This document shows positions 28,056 through 36,458 of a stretch of DNA of 64,000 nucleotides, piece by piece. Within the stretch, counting starts at the first letter, position 1. Every line of letters starts with the position of its first letter. Made by a program: the position numbers and the translations under genes. This stretch comes from Alloscardovia theropitheci (GTDB lineage: Bacteria > Actinomycetota > Actinomycetes > Actinomycetales > Bifidobacteriaceae): NCBI RefSeq assembly GCF_004332295.1, contig NZ_RXLP01000027.1, positions 62,001-126,000 on the forward strand. The letters are read 5' to 3'. The notes under the pieces are model-generated. The model did no database searches. It saw nothing but the letters and a program-made list of their open reading frames with translations, and was not told the origin of the DNA.

Positions 28056-30254
28056 CTAAACGAGATTTCCAAATAAATTAAGTGTTCCTCCATAATATGC
28101 TACACCAAGAGCAATCACTGGAACAGCTATAGCTACAGCTAGCGCACACCAATCTCTAAGATGCGTTCGAGAGATTCTAATATGTGTTCTTGTAACTTGC
28201 GAACCGAAGCCACGCGCTTGCATCACAATTGACAATGTTGTGGAACGACGAATTGCCAAAACTAACAAACTCACAGCATCGTCGCGAAGTTTTTTCAAGC
28301 GTGACCGCGACTGAATTGCTCGAATAGCTCTCGCTTGATGAATTGATTCCAAATCAACTCGCAAGAATGGAAGTAATCTAAATCCAGCAAGAGCCGCATA
28401 CACAAAACGGTCAGATATATGCAATTTTTGCACGAAAGCATCTGCTAAATCAGTGGGATCGATACGCATAACCATAACAATCGCCGGGGCTCCCATGGCT
28501 ATTACACGAATTGCTGTCGCTAACGCTAATATCCAACTGTGCTGCGCGTTATACATCATAACGGTGATAAACGATCCGGCAGCTCCAATCAACACTGGCC
28601 ATGTATATCGCGCTAAGGTTTTAAGAGAAAATCCGAGAACCATGGCAATCACAAACTCTAGTCCTAAAGCCACACTCGCTGAAATTATATCGAGCGATAC
28701 TATCAGCGGCAGACCGATAATAATCCCGATCCCCAAACGAGTGATTGGATTGAGAGAAGATACAAAATGAGATTGACTTGATTTAGCAAAGACATGAATA
28801 TCGTCATCCCCGTCCTTGACTGATGCGTGCGAAATTTCTAGTGGAGATAACTCAATCTCCCGCGCACCTAGCATTTCAATGAAATCCCGATCATGTGTAA
28901 CCGTAATAATGCACGTCCCGCTATCTCGAAGCTGTGCGAACATCTTTACTAAGGCCATCCACGTTATCGGATCTTGTCCATATGTAGGTTCGTCCACAAT
29001 CAATATACGAGGATTCGCTTCGATTGCACATGCCACAGTTAGTCGTCTTTTTTGACCTCCGGAAAGTGTATAAGGATTCTGATTACTTTGCAGTTCTAAT
29101 TCATAATATGCAAGACGATTTATCGCAAGAGAACGTAGTCCTTTTTCATCTAATTGCGGATGTGAAATTCGCAATGCACTTATCATCTCTAAAAGAACGC
29201 TATTCGTGACAAATTGATGTTCGGGATTTTGAAAAACGAACTGAATACGTGGAGCAAGTTCCCTACTTTCCCACTCATGAGGGTCACAGCTAGCGATATC
29301 AGCTCGTATATCTTCACTTACACTGACGTCACCACTTATCGCGGGTAAGAGTCCAGCAAGTGTCATAGCTAGAGTCGTTTTCCCAGCACCATTAACGCCT
29401 GTAATCGCAGTAATTTCGTGTGTATTGAATTCACCCGTAAATTCATGCCCTACATTCTGCCCCTCAAATCCGCATTGCAATGCATGCGCACGCATCGCTT
29501 GTATAGACTTACTGCTGCTTCTTTCATACTCGGGGATTTTGATTTCTTCCCGCAACTTCGCTATCTGCTCTTTAAAATCATTGTTCTCATATCCGGCGTC
29601 CAAGATAACTTTTCTGTCAATAATCGGTTCCCACACGGTATCGTTATGATCGACGACAATAAGAGTAGCGCCAATTTCTTCGGCTATCTGCCCAATGGCT
29701 ACTACTACATCCTTGACACCCTCTGGATCAAGATTTGCTGTTGGCTCATCGCAGATAATAACATCTGGCTGCATCACCATTATGCTAGCTATACTTAAAC
29801 GCTGAATCTGACCTCCAGATAATTCTTGAGCAAGATGATCTGGTTCAATTCCGCAATCTTTATCGAGATGCACAGTGCTCAAAGCGTTATGAGTTCTCGA
29901 TAATATTTCCTTTCTATCGACACCAAGATTTTCTCCGCCAAAAGTCGCGTTATCGATAACACGAGCGAAGACAATCTGGCTCTCAGGATCTTGCATGATC
30001 AGTCCCACACATCCGTGCTTTTCCAATGCAGACTCATCATCAATCATGATTGTGCCGAGTGCTTGCCCACCATCTTCAGTATCACCGACGATACCCGCTA
30101 TCGCTTGGAGTAAAGTACTCTTGCCCCAGCCGGAGCGGCCGGTAAGAAGAATTTTCTCACCAGCCGCAACGTTGAGATTCACATCTTTAACTGCCCAATC
30201 TTCTTTGAGCGGATATCGATATGACCAATGTGTTATCTCTATGCGAGCTCCCAC
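28056..30254 (-). CDS. ECF transporter fused ATPase-ATPase-T subunit for the YkoE system
   Basis: 732 residues holding a whole energising module. ATPase 1 has GRSGWGKST, ELSGGQIQRLS and VIICDEPTANLD; ATPase 2 has GVNGAGKTT, TLSGGQKRRL and ILIVDEPTYGQD; the last 240 residues are the T subunit with membrane segments and the coupling-helix motif MQARGFGSQ. In Bacillus the same parts are separate genes (ykoD, ykoC). Start GTG at 30254 comes directly after the ykoE stop, with GGAGG in the end of ykoE. Shares the TPP riboswitch with ykoE, so it imports a thiamine precursor such as HMP, or thiamine. Confidence 0.92.
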   Translation of the reverse strand: MGARIEITHWSYRYPLKEDWAVKDVNLNVAAGEKILLTGRSGWGKSTLLQAIAGIVGDTEDGGQALGTIMIDDESALEKHGCVGLIMQDPESQIVFARVIDNATFGGENLGVDRKEILSRTHNALSTVHLDKDCGIEPDHLAQELSGGQIQRLSIASIMVMQPDVIICDEPTANLDPEGVKDVVVAIGQIAEEIGATLIVVDHNDTVWEPIIDRKVILDAGYENNDFKEQIAKLREEIKIPEYERSSSKSIQAMRAHALQCGFEGQNVGHEFTGEFNTHEITAITGVNGAGKTTLAMTLAGLLPAISGDVSVSEDIRADIASCDPHEWESRELAPRIQFVFQNPEHQFVTNSVLLEMISALRISHPQLDEKGLRSLAINRLAYYELELQSNQNPYTLSGGQKRRLTVACAIEANPRILIVDEPTYGQDPITWMALVKMFAQLRDSGTCIITVTHDRDFIEMLGAREIELSPLEISHASVKDGDDDIHVFAKSSQSHFVSSLNPITRLGIGIIIGLPLIVSLDIISASVALGLEFVIAMVLGFSLKTLARYTWPVLIGAAGSFITVMMYNAQHSWILALATAIRVIAMGAPAIVMVMRIDPTDLADAFVQKLHISDRFVYAALAGFRLLPFLRVDLESIHQARAIRAIQSRSRLKKLRDDAVSLLVLAIRRSTTLSIVMQARGFGSQVTRTHIRISRTHLRDWCALAVAIAVPVIALGVAYYGGTLNLFGNLV

Positions 30255-30941
30255 TTAAATGCGCGCCTCCTGTGAGTTCGCACTCTGGACAGTACCTGAT
30301 TGAGAATCTTTACGTCGTATAATTCGACCAGACTCAAAATGATCCAAAGCACCCGTTTTCGCTATTGCGACATAAAGCCACCAAGAGAATAGTCCTGCGA
30401 AAAGCGCTCCAGAAATTATCGTCGTTATCAAATTAACCGACCCATACACGCCGTTCCAATCAATCGCCTGTAAATTAGTCACAAATGTATACCCCCAGCA
30501 CGCAACTCCTGAGACGGCACCAGAAATCATCGTTACCCATACATTCCATACTGAGTACAGGACGCAAGCGAATACAATTTCAGCCGCAAGACCTTGTACT
30601 AGACCTATGAGGAAGGTCGCGCTTCCTCCCCATGAATTGCCAAGTAAGGACTCAACTACTGCAGCAACTACTTCAGCGTATACTGCAGCACCCGGTTTTC
30701 GTACGATAATAAGTGCGAGTGGACCAGCAAAAAGCCACAGGCCATTCATAAGTCCGAGAATACCTGGAATCGCTGCATCTGCAAATGCTAACGGCGCATA
30801 AGCAAGTGCTGCAGCCCAGTAAATTAGTGAGCATGCTATAGCAATTACACTTGCGACTGTAATGTCAACTACTCGCCATTTTAAATTTCTGCGGGCTGGT
30901 TGATCTGATGATACCGATAATGGTTGTGAAGAATTATTCAT
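30255..30941 (-). CDS. ykoE: ECF transporter S component YkoE (thiamine precursor binding)
   Basis: Membrane protein that binds hydroxymethylpyrimidine or thiamine and docks on the ECF module encoded next. 228 residues from ATG 30941, which has AGGAGGC 7 bases upstream; an in-frame ATG at 30974 lies in the regulatory hairpin zone and is not favoured. About six membrane helices; blocks PGILGLMNGLWLFAGPLALIIVRKPGAAVYAEVVAA and LLGNSWGGSATFLIGLVQG are typical of YkoE. The TPP riboswitch in front supports the substrate. Confidence 0.9.
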   Translation of the reverse strand: MNNSSQPLSVSSDQPARRNLKWRVVDITVASVIAIACSLIYWAAALAYAPLAFADAAIPGILGLMNGLWLFAGPLALIIVRKPGAAVYAEVVAAVVESLLGNSWGGSATFLIGLVQGLAAEIVFACVLYSVWNVWVTMISGAVSGVACWGYTFVTNLQAIDWNGVYGSVNLITTIISGALFAGLFSWWLYVAIAKTGALDHFESGRIIRRKDSQSGTVQSANSQEARI

Positions 30942-30945
30942 AGCA

Positions 30946-31004
30946 GTGCCTCCTATGATCGTATGGTCATTCATACATCCCCGTGATGTATGTGAGGCAC
31001 GGGT
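30946..31004 (-). promoter_or_regulatory. Expression platform of the ykoE TPP riboswitch
   Basis: GUGCCUC (31000-30994) is complementary over 7 bases to GAGGCAC (30952-30946), which includes the ykoE ribosome site. The overlapping ACCCGUG (31004-30998) can instead pair over 7 bases with CACGGGU (31134-31128) just inside the aptamer P1. A small hairpin (30972-30992) sits in the loop. TPP binding would free the first segment to hide the ribosome site. Confidence 0.7.
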
Positions 31005-31008
31005 TTGG

Positions 31009-31139
31009 TTGACGTCCGTGCGCCGGCATTACCCGGTATACGTTCAATCGGTTAGGGTGTTACATTAACTTCACAGTTAAAGTTCTACCCGTCTCTCAGC
31101 AACTTTTGCTCTTCAGCGCAAAAGTGCACCCGTGTCAAA
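31009..31139 (-). promoter_or_regulatory. TPP riboswitch aptamer upstream of ykoE
   Basis: Minus-strand blocks in order: P1 strand UUGAC (31139-31135), CGGGTGC, an extended GC-containing hairpin, GCTGAGAGACGGGT, ACACCCTAACCGATTGAACG, ACCGGGTAATGCCGGCG, and P1 strand GUCAA (31013-31009). The final block departs from the common CTGGATAATGCCAGCG by a compensated base pair. Confidence 0.9.
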
Positions 31140-31350
31140 AATCGAGTATAACAATAAGGCTGTGCAAAATGGCACATTCCCCACTTGTCTGCATGGCTTT
31201 TCAGCTTTCATGTGAGGTGCACAGTAAAAATAGTTATACGCTACACTCAGATACTTGCCTCACAAAAGGTTGAAAACATTGAAAAAAAAAGAATTTTTGA
31301 CATATAATCGTTTTACTTATCTCCATCGTTGAAGGTAAGTCTACTGCTCA
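31140..31350. other. Non-coding spacer upstream of the riboswitch and the 14-bp repeats
   Basis: AT-rich stretch between two divergent units. It should hold the minus-strand promoter for ykoE and perhaps the plus-strand promoter for the gene at 31502. I see no ORF with a ribosome site and no RNA gene in it. Confidence 0.5.
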
Positions 31351-31406
31351 CAGAGAGGAGAGCTCAGAGAGGAGAGCTCAGAGAGGAGAATTTAGAGATG
31401 AAAATT
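31351..31406 (+). repeat. Tandem 14-bp repeats with GAGAGGAGAG core
   Basis: CAGAGAGGAGAGCT occurs twice exactly (31351-31364, 31365-31378), a third time with the last three bases changed (31379-31392) and a fourth degenerate copy (TAGAGATGAAAATT, 31393-31406). Each of the first three copies contains a purine-rich, Shine-Dalgarno-like core, 95 to 150 bases before the ATG at 31502. Confidence 0.8.
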
Positions 31407-31501
31407 TAGTATCCTAGCATCTTTGCTGACATTAATCGTTGCTAATCATACCTATAACTGCTCCACTAATACGTAATTTCTTCCATCAAAAGGAGGCTCT
31501 C

Positions 31502-31849
31502 ATGAACTTTAGCAACAGAAAAATAGTAAACCGAATATATGATACTGTTTATTTTCTTCTTACCCTTGCATGCATATACATACCATCCTCATTGAATCCT
31601 CTGAGATGGGTTATCTTAGCCTGCCTGATAGTTGGTACACCCATTTTTGCCTACACACAGAGGAGTTACTCTACAGTATACAGAGTCATTGAATGCGTCT
31701 TATATTTGCTCGTATGCGCAATGCTTGGAACTATCATACTTAATCAAAATATATTGTGGTTGAATGAATCTGCGCTATCAACAGTTATCTTCTTTATGAT
31801 AATCATTAACTCCAGCATTCATTTTTACAAGGAAAAGCAGGAAAGGTAG
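31502..31849 (+). CDS. Small four-helix membrane protein, unknown function
   Basis: 115 residues from ATG 31502, which has a perfect AAAGGAGG 6 bases upstream. Four hydrophobic segments (YDTVYFLLTLACIYIPSS, PLRWVILACLIVGTPIFAY, VIECVLYLLVCAMLGTIIL, ALSTVIFFMIIINSSIHF) and a basic C-terminus. No family recognised. It stands alone between divergent ykoE and convergent M20 peptidase, ends at a strong terminator and is preceded by 14-bp tandem repeats. A longer frame from 31439 lacks a ribosome site. Confidence 0.65.
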   Translation: MNFSNRKIVNRIYDTVYFLLTLACIYIPSSLNPLRWVILACLIVGTPIFAYTQRSYSTVYRVIECVLYLLVCAMLGTIILNQNILWLNESALSTVIFFMIIINSSIHFYKEKQER

Positions 31850-31874
31850 CCAATAGAAACAGATAATACAAAGT

Positions 31875-31910
31875 AGCGGGTGAAATGCTCATCAAGGCAT
31901 CTCACCCGCT
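31875..31910. terminator. Terminator between the small membrane protein and the M20 peptidase
   Basis: AGCGGGTGAAATGC pairs with GCATCTCACCCGCT (one mismatch), followed by a T-rich tail on the plus strand. The genes on both sides converge on it. Confidence 0.8.
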
Positions 31911-31939
31911 TTTAATATTTTTTGATTACTTCTTCTTGA

Positions 31940-33307
31940 TTACTTTGCGAGTCCCTGCAAAATCAAAGCTTCTGTAACCACGTTATTCTTCAAAGCTGGC
32001 AAACTGATTGATTCATTTGGAGAATGAGCATTTGCCTTTGGATCTTCTGGGCCAGTCACCAGAACTTGAGCATGTGGGAAGATGCGCTGAAGTTCAGGAA
32101 TAAATGGAATAGAACCACCCTCGCCCTTGTTAACTGGCGCTGTTTCAAAAGCAGCTTCCATTGCAGATTCTGCAACAGCTACTGCTTGGCACTCAGGATC
32201 CATTGCCCATCCTTGACCATTTTCTCCGAGATCTACAGTTACTTCTGCACCAAACGGAGCATTATTAACTAAGAAATCAGCGAGCGCCTTCTGTGCTTCA
32301 GCCGGATTTTGATGTGGCGATGTACGTAGTGAAAGACGGAAACGTGCACTATCAGCGATAACGTTGAATGATCCTTCTACTGGGTGAGCGTCAAATCCAA
32401 TAACCGAAATACTTGGCTTTGTCCACATTCGTGCAGCTAATGTACCAGTTCCCGCTAGCTTGTATCCCTCAACGATTGCAGCATCACGTCGAACAGTTTC
32501 CTCATCCATATCACGCTGCAAACCGCCAATTGGTTCTTCGGAAAGTACGCCTGGGATAGCTACATCACCATTGTCATCATACATGGATGCGATAAGCATA
32601 GCTGACAGTGTATTTGCATCAAGAATTGGACCACCAAATTGTCCAGAATGAACAGGATGTCCAAGTACGCGAACGGTTACGTCCATATCTGTATTTCCAC
32701 GTAGCGAGGTCGTCAAGCTTGGAATAGTGTCTGACCAATTGCCAGAATCTGCCACAATTATGACGTCAGATTCGAATTCGTCCTTATGCTTTTCGATAAA
32801 TGGAATGAAGCTAGGAGATCCCATCTCCTCTTCACCCTCGATAAAAATTCGAATATTTACACCCAAATCGTCACCAAGCGCATGCAAAGCACCCGAATGA
32901 ATTGCGATACCACCGCCATCATCTGCCGCTCCTCGACCGTACAAACGACCATCTTTTTCAGTTGCGCTAAATGCTGGCGTATCCCATGCTGACTCATCTG
33001 GGACTGGTTGCACATCATGGTGTGCATAAAGCAATACTGTAGGTGCCTGCGGATCGACAATTTTTGATCCGATAACTTCCCACGCGCCAGGAGTTCCGTC
33101 AGGATTTGTAGACTGGACTACGCGCGCATCAACACCTTGTTCACGCATTTCCTGAGCAACAAACTCAGCTGAAGCTTTCATATGTTCAGCAGTAATTCCT
33201 TTAGCGGAAACAGAGCCTAAAGCAATTTTCTGCGATAATACATCAACAATTCGAGACCAGTCCGACTCGACACGTGAACGAATTTCCTCAATGGATAATT
33301 CAGCCAT
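31940..33307 (-). CDS. M20 family dipeptidase (PepV/ArgE-DapE-like)
   Basis: Di-zinc metallopeptidase of 455 residues. Zinc ligands and catalytic residues visible: LYAHHDVQP, GRGAADDGGG, and FIEGEEEMGSPSF with the Glu-Glu pair; a lid domain with VRVLGHPVHSGQFGG lies in the middle; a C-terminal NEGGSIPFI-like block (GEGGSIPFIPEL) follows. Probably a cytosolic exo- or dipeptidase releasing amino acids. Start is ATG 33307 with GGAGGT 9 bases upstream rather than the GTG at 33313. Divergent from the DUF3043 gene. Confidence 0.92.
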   Translation of the reverse strand: MAELSIEEIRSRVESDWSRIVDVLSQKIALGSVSAKGITAEHMKASAEFVAQEMREQGVDARVVQSTNPDGTPGAWEVIGSKIVDPQAPTVLLYAHHDVQPVPDESAWDTPAFSATEKDGRLYGRGAADDGGGIAIHSGALHALGDDLGVNIRIFIEGEEEMGSPSFIPFIEKHKDEFESDVIIVADSGNWSDTIPSLTTSLRGNTDMDVTVRVLGHPVHSGQFGGPILDANTLSAMLIASMYDDNGDVAIPGVLSEEPIGGLQRDMDEETVRRDAAIVEGYKLAGTGTLAARMWTKPSISVIGFDAHPVEGSFNVIADSARFRLSLRTSPHQNPAEAQKALADFLVNNAPFGAEVTVDLGENGQGWAMDPECQAVAVAESAMEAAFETAPVNKGEGGSIPFIPELQRIFPHAQVLVTGPEDPKANAHSPNESISLPALKNNVVTEALILQGLAK

Positions 33308-33504
33308 GTTCACAAACCTCCGTTAGAGTTCCTCATATAGTTTTCATCACTCATATAATATCCGCATAATCACGGCTACATTCATTGAAATATTCCTAAT
33401 CTCGTTGAATATTCATCACATGTAACGTAACTTCGCGCCATATTGTGATACTTTACCTATAGATTTTAGTGCATGCAGTCGATACTTTTACATAACCTAA
33501 AAGA

Positions 33505-34116
33505 ATGAATTGGAATCCTTTCTCTCGTAAAGATAAGACATCTAGCGAAGTTGACGAAAAGCTAGATTCTACACACACGACTGCAGGTAAAGGTCGCCCT
33601 ACACCAAAACGTCGTGATGCTGAAAAAGCTCGTCTGACACCAATCGCCCCTAAGGATCGAAAGGCTCAGCGCAAAGCCGCTAATGCTCGTCGCCGTGAAC
33701 GCGAGAATAGCGAATATGAAGCAATGCGTACAGGCGATTTGCGTAACATGCCAAAAGCAGAGCAGCTTCCATGGCGAATTTATATTCGTGATTACGTCGA
33801 TGCACGATATAATCTTGGCGAGTATTTCATGATTGTTATCGTTGTCCTACTCTTCGCAGCACTCGGTGCGACCTACGTGTTCCCACAGGCCTCTTTGGTT
33901 ATTCTTATTTTGATGTATGTCTATCTATTTGCAATCATCATTGATACATGGATTATGTGGCGTAGCTTAAAGAAGAAGCTCATCGACAAGTTCGGCGAGC
34001 GCGCTGTTGCTCGTGGTATGCGTTCTGGCTACTACGCATGGAGCCGTGCACTCCAGATTCGTGCATGGCGCTTGCCAAAGCCTCGCTACAAGAAGCATGG
34101 AAATTATCCAAAGTAA
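33505..34116 (+). CDS. DUF3043 membrane protein
   Basis: 203 residues. A basic, polar N-terminus of about 90 residues (GKGRPTPKRRDAEKARLTP is the family block), then LPWRIYIRDYVDARYNLGEYF, two membrane helices (about 109-128 and 131-150) and a basic tail. DUF3043 is found only in actinobacteria; function unknown. No Shine-Dalgarno sequence; TAACCT six bases before the ATG fits a leaderless message. A hairpin with a T run follows. Confidence 0.88.
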   Translation: MNWNPFSRKDKTSSEVDEKLDSTHTTAGKGRPTPKRRDAEKARLTPIAPKDRKAQRKAANARRRERENSEYEAMRTGDLRNMPKAEQLPWRIYIRDYVDARYNLGEYFMIVIVVLLFAALGATYVFPQASLVILILMYVYLFAIIIDTWIMWRSLKKKLIDKFGERAVARGMRSGYYAWSRALQIRAWRLPKPRYKKHGNYPK

Positions 34117-34145
34117 AATTCTCTGATTTATTCAGGTATGTGGGT

Positions 34146-34176
34146 ATGTGGGTATGCGTCATATGCGTACCCACAT
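34146..34176 (+). terminator. Terminator after the DUF3043 gene
   Basis: ATGTGGGTA pairs with TACCCACAT around a 13-base loop, followed by TTTTTATG. Confidence 0.8.
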
Positions 34177-34375
34177 ATTTTTATGTCTAAAAGCCCTGTT
34201 CTTGGAATCTGCTTCTAGCATAGATTTGAGGACTGCTTGTATCCACTTTGGGCGAAATCGTGTATATATTTTGTCATACACGTTAGTTGTACATAGAGTT
34301 TATTATATGAGATATTTATGATTGCTCATCATTATCATCAATCATTATCATCATTTTATTTTTAAGAAGGAAAGT

Positions 34376-35416
34376 ATGAAAGTCGCAACATTTATTGAAC
34401 CTGGCCATATGACAGTAACCGATGCCCCTGTCCCAACAATTCAAAAAGACACTGATGCGATCATTAAGATCGTACGTGCTTGTGTTTGTGGGTCTGACTT
34501 ATGGTGGTTCCGTGGTATCTCTCCACGTGAGTCTGGTTCCTTCGGCGGACATGAAGCTATTGGAATTGTTCAAGAAGTTGGTTCCGCAGTAACTTCTGTA
34601 CAGCCTGGAGATTTCGTCATTGCACCATTTACCCATGGATGCGGTTACTGTGCTGCATGCAAGGCAGGTTTCGATGGCAATTGTATGAATATGGAATCAG
34701 GTGGCAATGCTGGATACCAAGGAGAATACTTACGCTTTACTAATGCTCAGTGGGCTCTCGTTAAGGTTCCTGGACAGCCTTCTGATTACACCGATGAGCA
34801 ATTGAACTCTTTGCTTGCTTTATCTGACGTCATGGCGACTGGTTATCACGCTGCAAAATCAGCTGAAGTTAAGGAAGGCGATACTGTCGTTGTTGTCGGC
34901 GATGGTGCTGTAGGCTTGTGTGGCGTAATCGGCGCAAGATTGCTCGGTGCTTCACGTATCATTGCGATGAGCCGTCATGCTGACCGTCAAGCGTTGGCTC
35001 GTGAATTTGGCGCAACAGACATCGTTGAAGAACGTGGCGATGAAGCAATTGCACGTGTTATGGAACTTACTGATGGAGCTGGCGCAGACGCTGTACTTGA
35101 GTGCGTTGGAACCGAACAATCTATCGATACAGCAGTAGCGATTTGCCGTCCAGGCGCAGTCATGGGTCGAGTCGGTGTGCCACATAAGCCAGAAATGGAT
35201 ACTAATTCCCTCTTCTGGAAGAATATTGGTTTGCGTGGAGGTATTGCTTCTGTAACGACATACGACAGAGATAGACTCCTAGACGCTGTTCTTAATGACG
35301 AAATCCATCCAGGAAAAGTCTTTAACCAGCGTTTCAGTCTTGACGATATCCAGTCAGCATATGAGGCAATGGATACTCGAGCAGCAATTAAATCACTCGT
35401 TATCGTAACAGAGTAA
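34376..35416 (+). CDS. Zinc-dependent medium-chain alcohol dehydrogenase
   Basis: 346 residues from ATG 34376 (AAGAAGG 7 bases upstream). Catalytic zinc site CVCGSDLWW and GHEAIGIV; structural zinc loop GCGYCAACKAGFDGNC with four cysteines; NAD(P) fold VVGDGAVGLCGVIGA. Belongs to the COG1063 group of alcohol or polyol dehydrogenases; substrate unknown. The next two plus-strand genes (SDR and hydrolase) share its direction, separated by a long perfect hairpin after this gene. Could form a small detoxification or aldehyde/ketone-handling set. Confidence 0.92.
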   Translation: MKVATFIEPGHMTVTDAPVPTIQKDTDAIIKIVRACVCGSDLWWFRGISPRESGSFGGHEAIGIVQEVGSAVTSVQPGDFVIAPFTHGCGYCAACKAGFDGNCMNMESGGNAGYQGEYLRFTNAQWALVKVPGQPSDYTDEQLNSLLALSDVMATGYHAAKSAEVKEGDTVVVVGDGAVGLCGVIGARLLGASRIIAMSRHADRQALAREFGATDIVEERGDEAIARVMELTDGAGADAVLECVGTEQSIDTAVAICRPGAVMGRVGVPHKPEMDTNSLFWKNIGLRGGIASVTTYDRDRLLDAVLNDEIHPGKVFNQRFSLDDIQSAYEAMDTRAAIKSLVIVTE

Positions 35417-35448
35417 GTAATAGCTGATTATTTTTCGCCTATATTTAG

Positions 35449-35488
35449 CATGGGGTTGAATCCTAGTATTTGAGGATTCAACCCCATG
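35449..35488. terminator. Perfect 16-pair hairpin between the alcohol dehydrogenase and SDR genes
   Basis: CATGGGGTTGAATCCT pairs perfectly with AGGATTCAACCCCATG around 8 bases. There is no T run on either side, so it may be a weak terminator or an mRNA processing or stability element. Confidence 0.55.
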
Positions 35489-35636
35489 TATGCGTTATCC
35501 GAATATGCACATGTCATCATCGTATAACCTAACTCAGTGTTTCCTGACAAACCCATTGAATATTCTGATAATTTTGAAAGCAACAAGAACGCATTCGCGT
35601 TCACACATAAACAAGATTATAAGAAAGAAAAAGATT

Positions 35637-36392
35637 ATGACTCAACAGTTTGCAGGTAAAGTAGCACTCGTTACAGGGGGCGGATCAGGAATCGGCCGTG
35701 CTATCTCTGAGCGTTATGCGTCTGAAGGTGCACATGTTATTATCGCTGGTCGCAGAGAAGCAGTTCTCAAAGAAGTAGCAGACGCAAACGATAATATCTC
35801 TTACATTGTCGCAGACGTTACAAATTCCGACGATGTTGCAAAGATTGCTGATACTATTAAAAACGAGTTCGATGGAAAACTAGATATTCTCGTCAATAAT
35901 GCTGGCTGGGCTCCTGTAACGCCTCTTAAACAGCTTACTTTAGCTGACTATGACAAGGCATTTGCTCTAGACGTTCGAGCTCTCATTGACGTTACAATTC
36001 AAACTCTCCCATACATTTTGAATGCTAAGGGCACTATTATCAACCTATCCACTGTTGGAGCTCAGCATCGTGGACCTAATATGTCAATGTATCTCGGCGC
36101 TAAGGCTGCTGTAGAGAATTTCACCCGTGTATGGGCATTCGAACTCGCAGATGACGGCATCCGCGTTAATGCTATTGCGCCGGGAGCTATTGCTACTAAT
36201 ATTTGGAATCTTTCTGATCTTTCCCCTGAAGAGGCAAAGAAACATATGGATGGTATTGTTAACACAATTCCACTCAAGTTTGTGGGCGAAGGTGAAGACA
36301 TCGCAAATGCAGCAGCATATTTGGCCTCTGACCAAGCACGTTATATGACTGGTGCAATCATGGCCGTAGATGGTGGTCTTGGAGCTAGCTAA
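35637..36392 (+). CDS. Short-chain dehydrogenase/reductase
   Basis: Classical SDR of 251 residues. TGGGSGIG cofactor motif near residues 13-20, NNAGWAP, the catalytic Ser in NLSTVGAQ, YLGAKAA with catalytic Tyr and Lys, and a C-terminal YMTGAIMAVDGGLGAS. TGxxxGIG followed by AGRRE suggests NADP preference. Start is ATG 35637 (MTQQFAGKVALVT) with a purine-rich AAGAAAG upstream; the longer frame from 35490 includes the intergenic hairpin and is rejected. Substrate unknown. Confidence 0.9.
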   Translation: MTQQFAGKVALVTGGGSGIGRAISERYASEGAHVIIAGRREAVLKEVADANDNISYIVADVTNSDDVAKIADTIKNEFDGKLDILVNNAGWAPVTPLKQLTLADYDKAFALDVRALIDVTIQTLPYILNAKGTIINLSTVGAQHRGPNMSMYLGAKAAVENFTRVWAFELADDGIRVNAIAPGAIATNIWNLSDLSPEEAKKHMDGIVNTIPLKFVGEGEDIANAAAYLASDQARYMTGAIMAVDGGLGAS

Positions 36393-36458
36393 ACATTCAC
36401 TTGCACAATACTATAGAAATTTATATTTTTCTTTTATAAAAAATAATTAAGGATAAAA

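Noticed and set aside
35490-35636. N-terminal extension of the SDR
   Set aside because: It would start inside the intergenic hairpin region and has no ribosome site; SDR homology begins at 35637.
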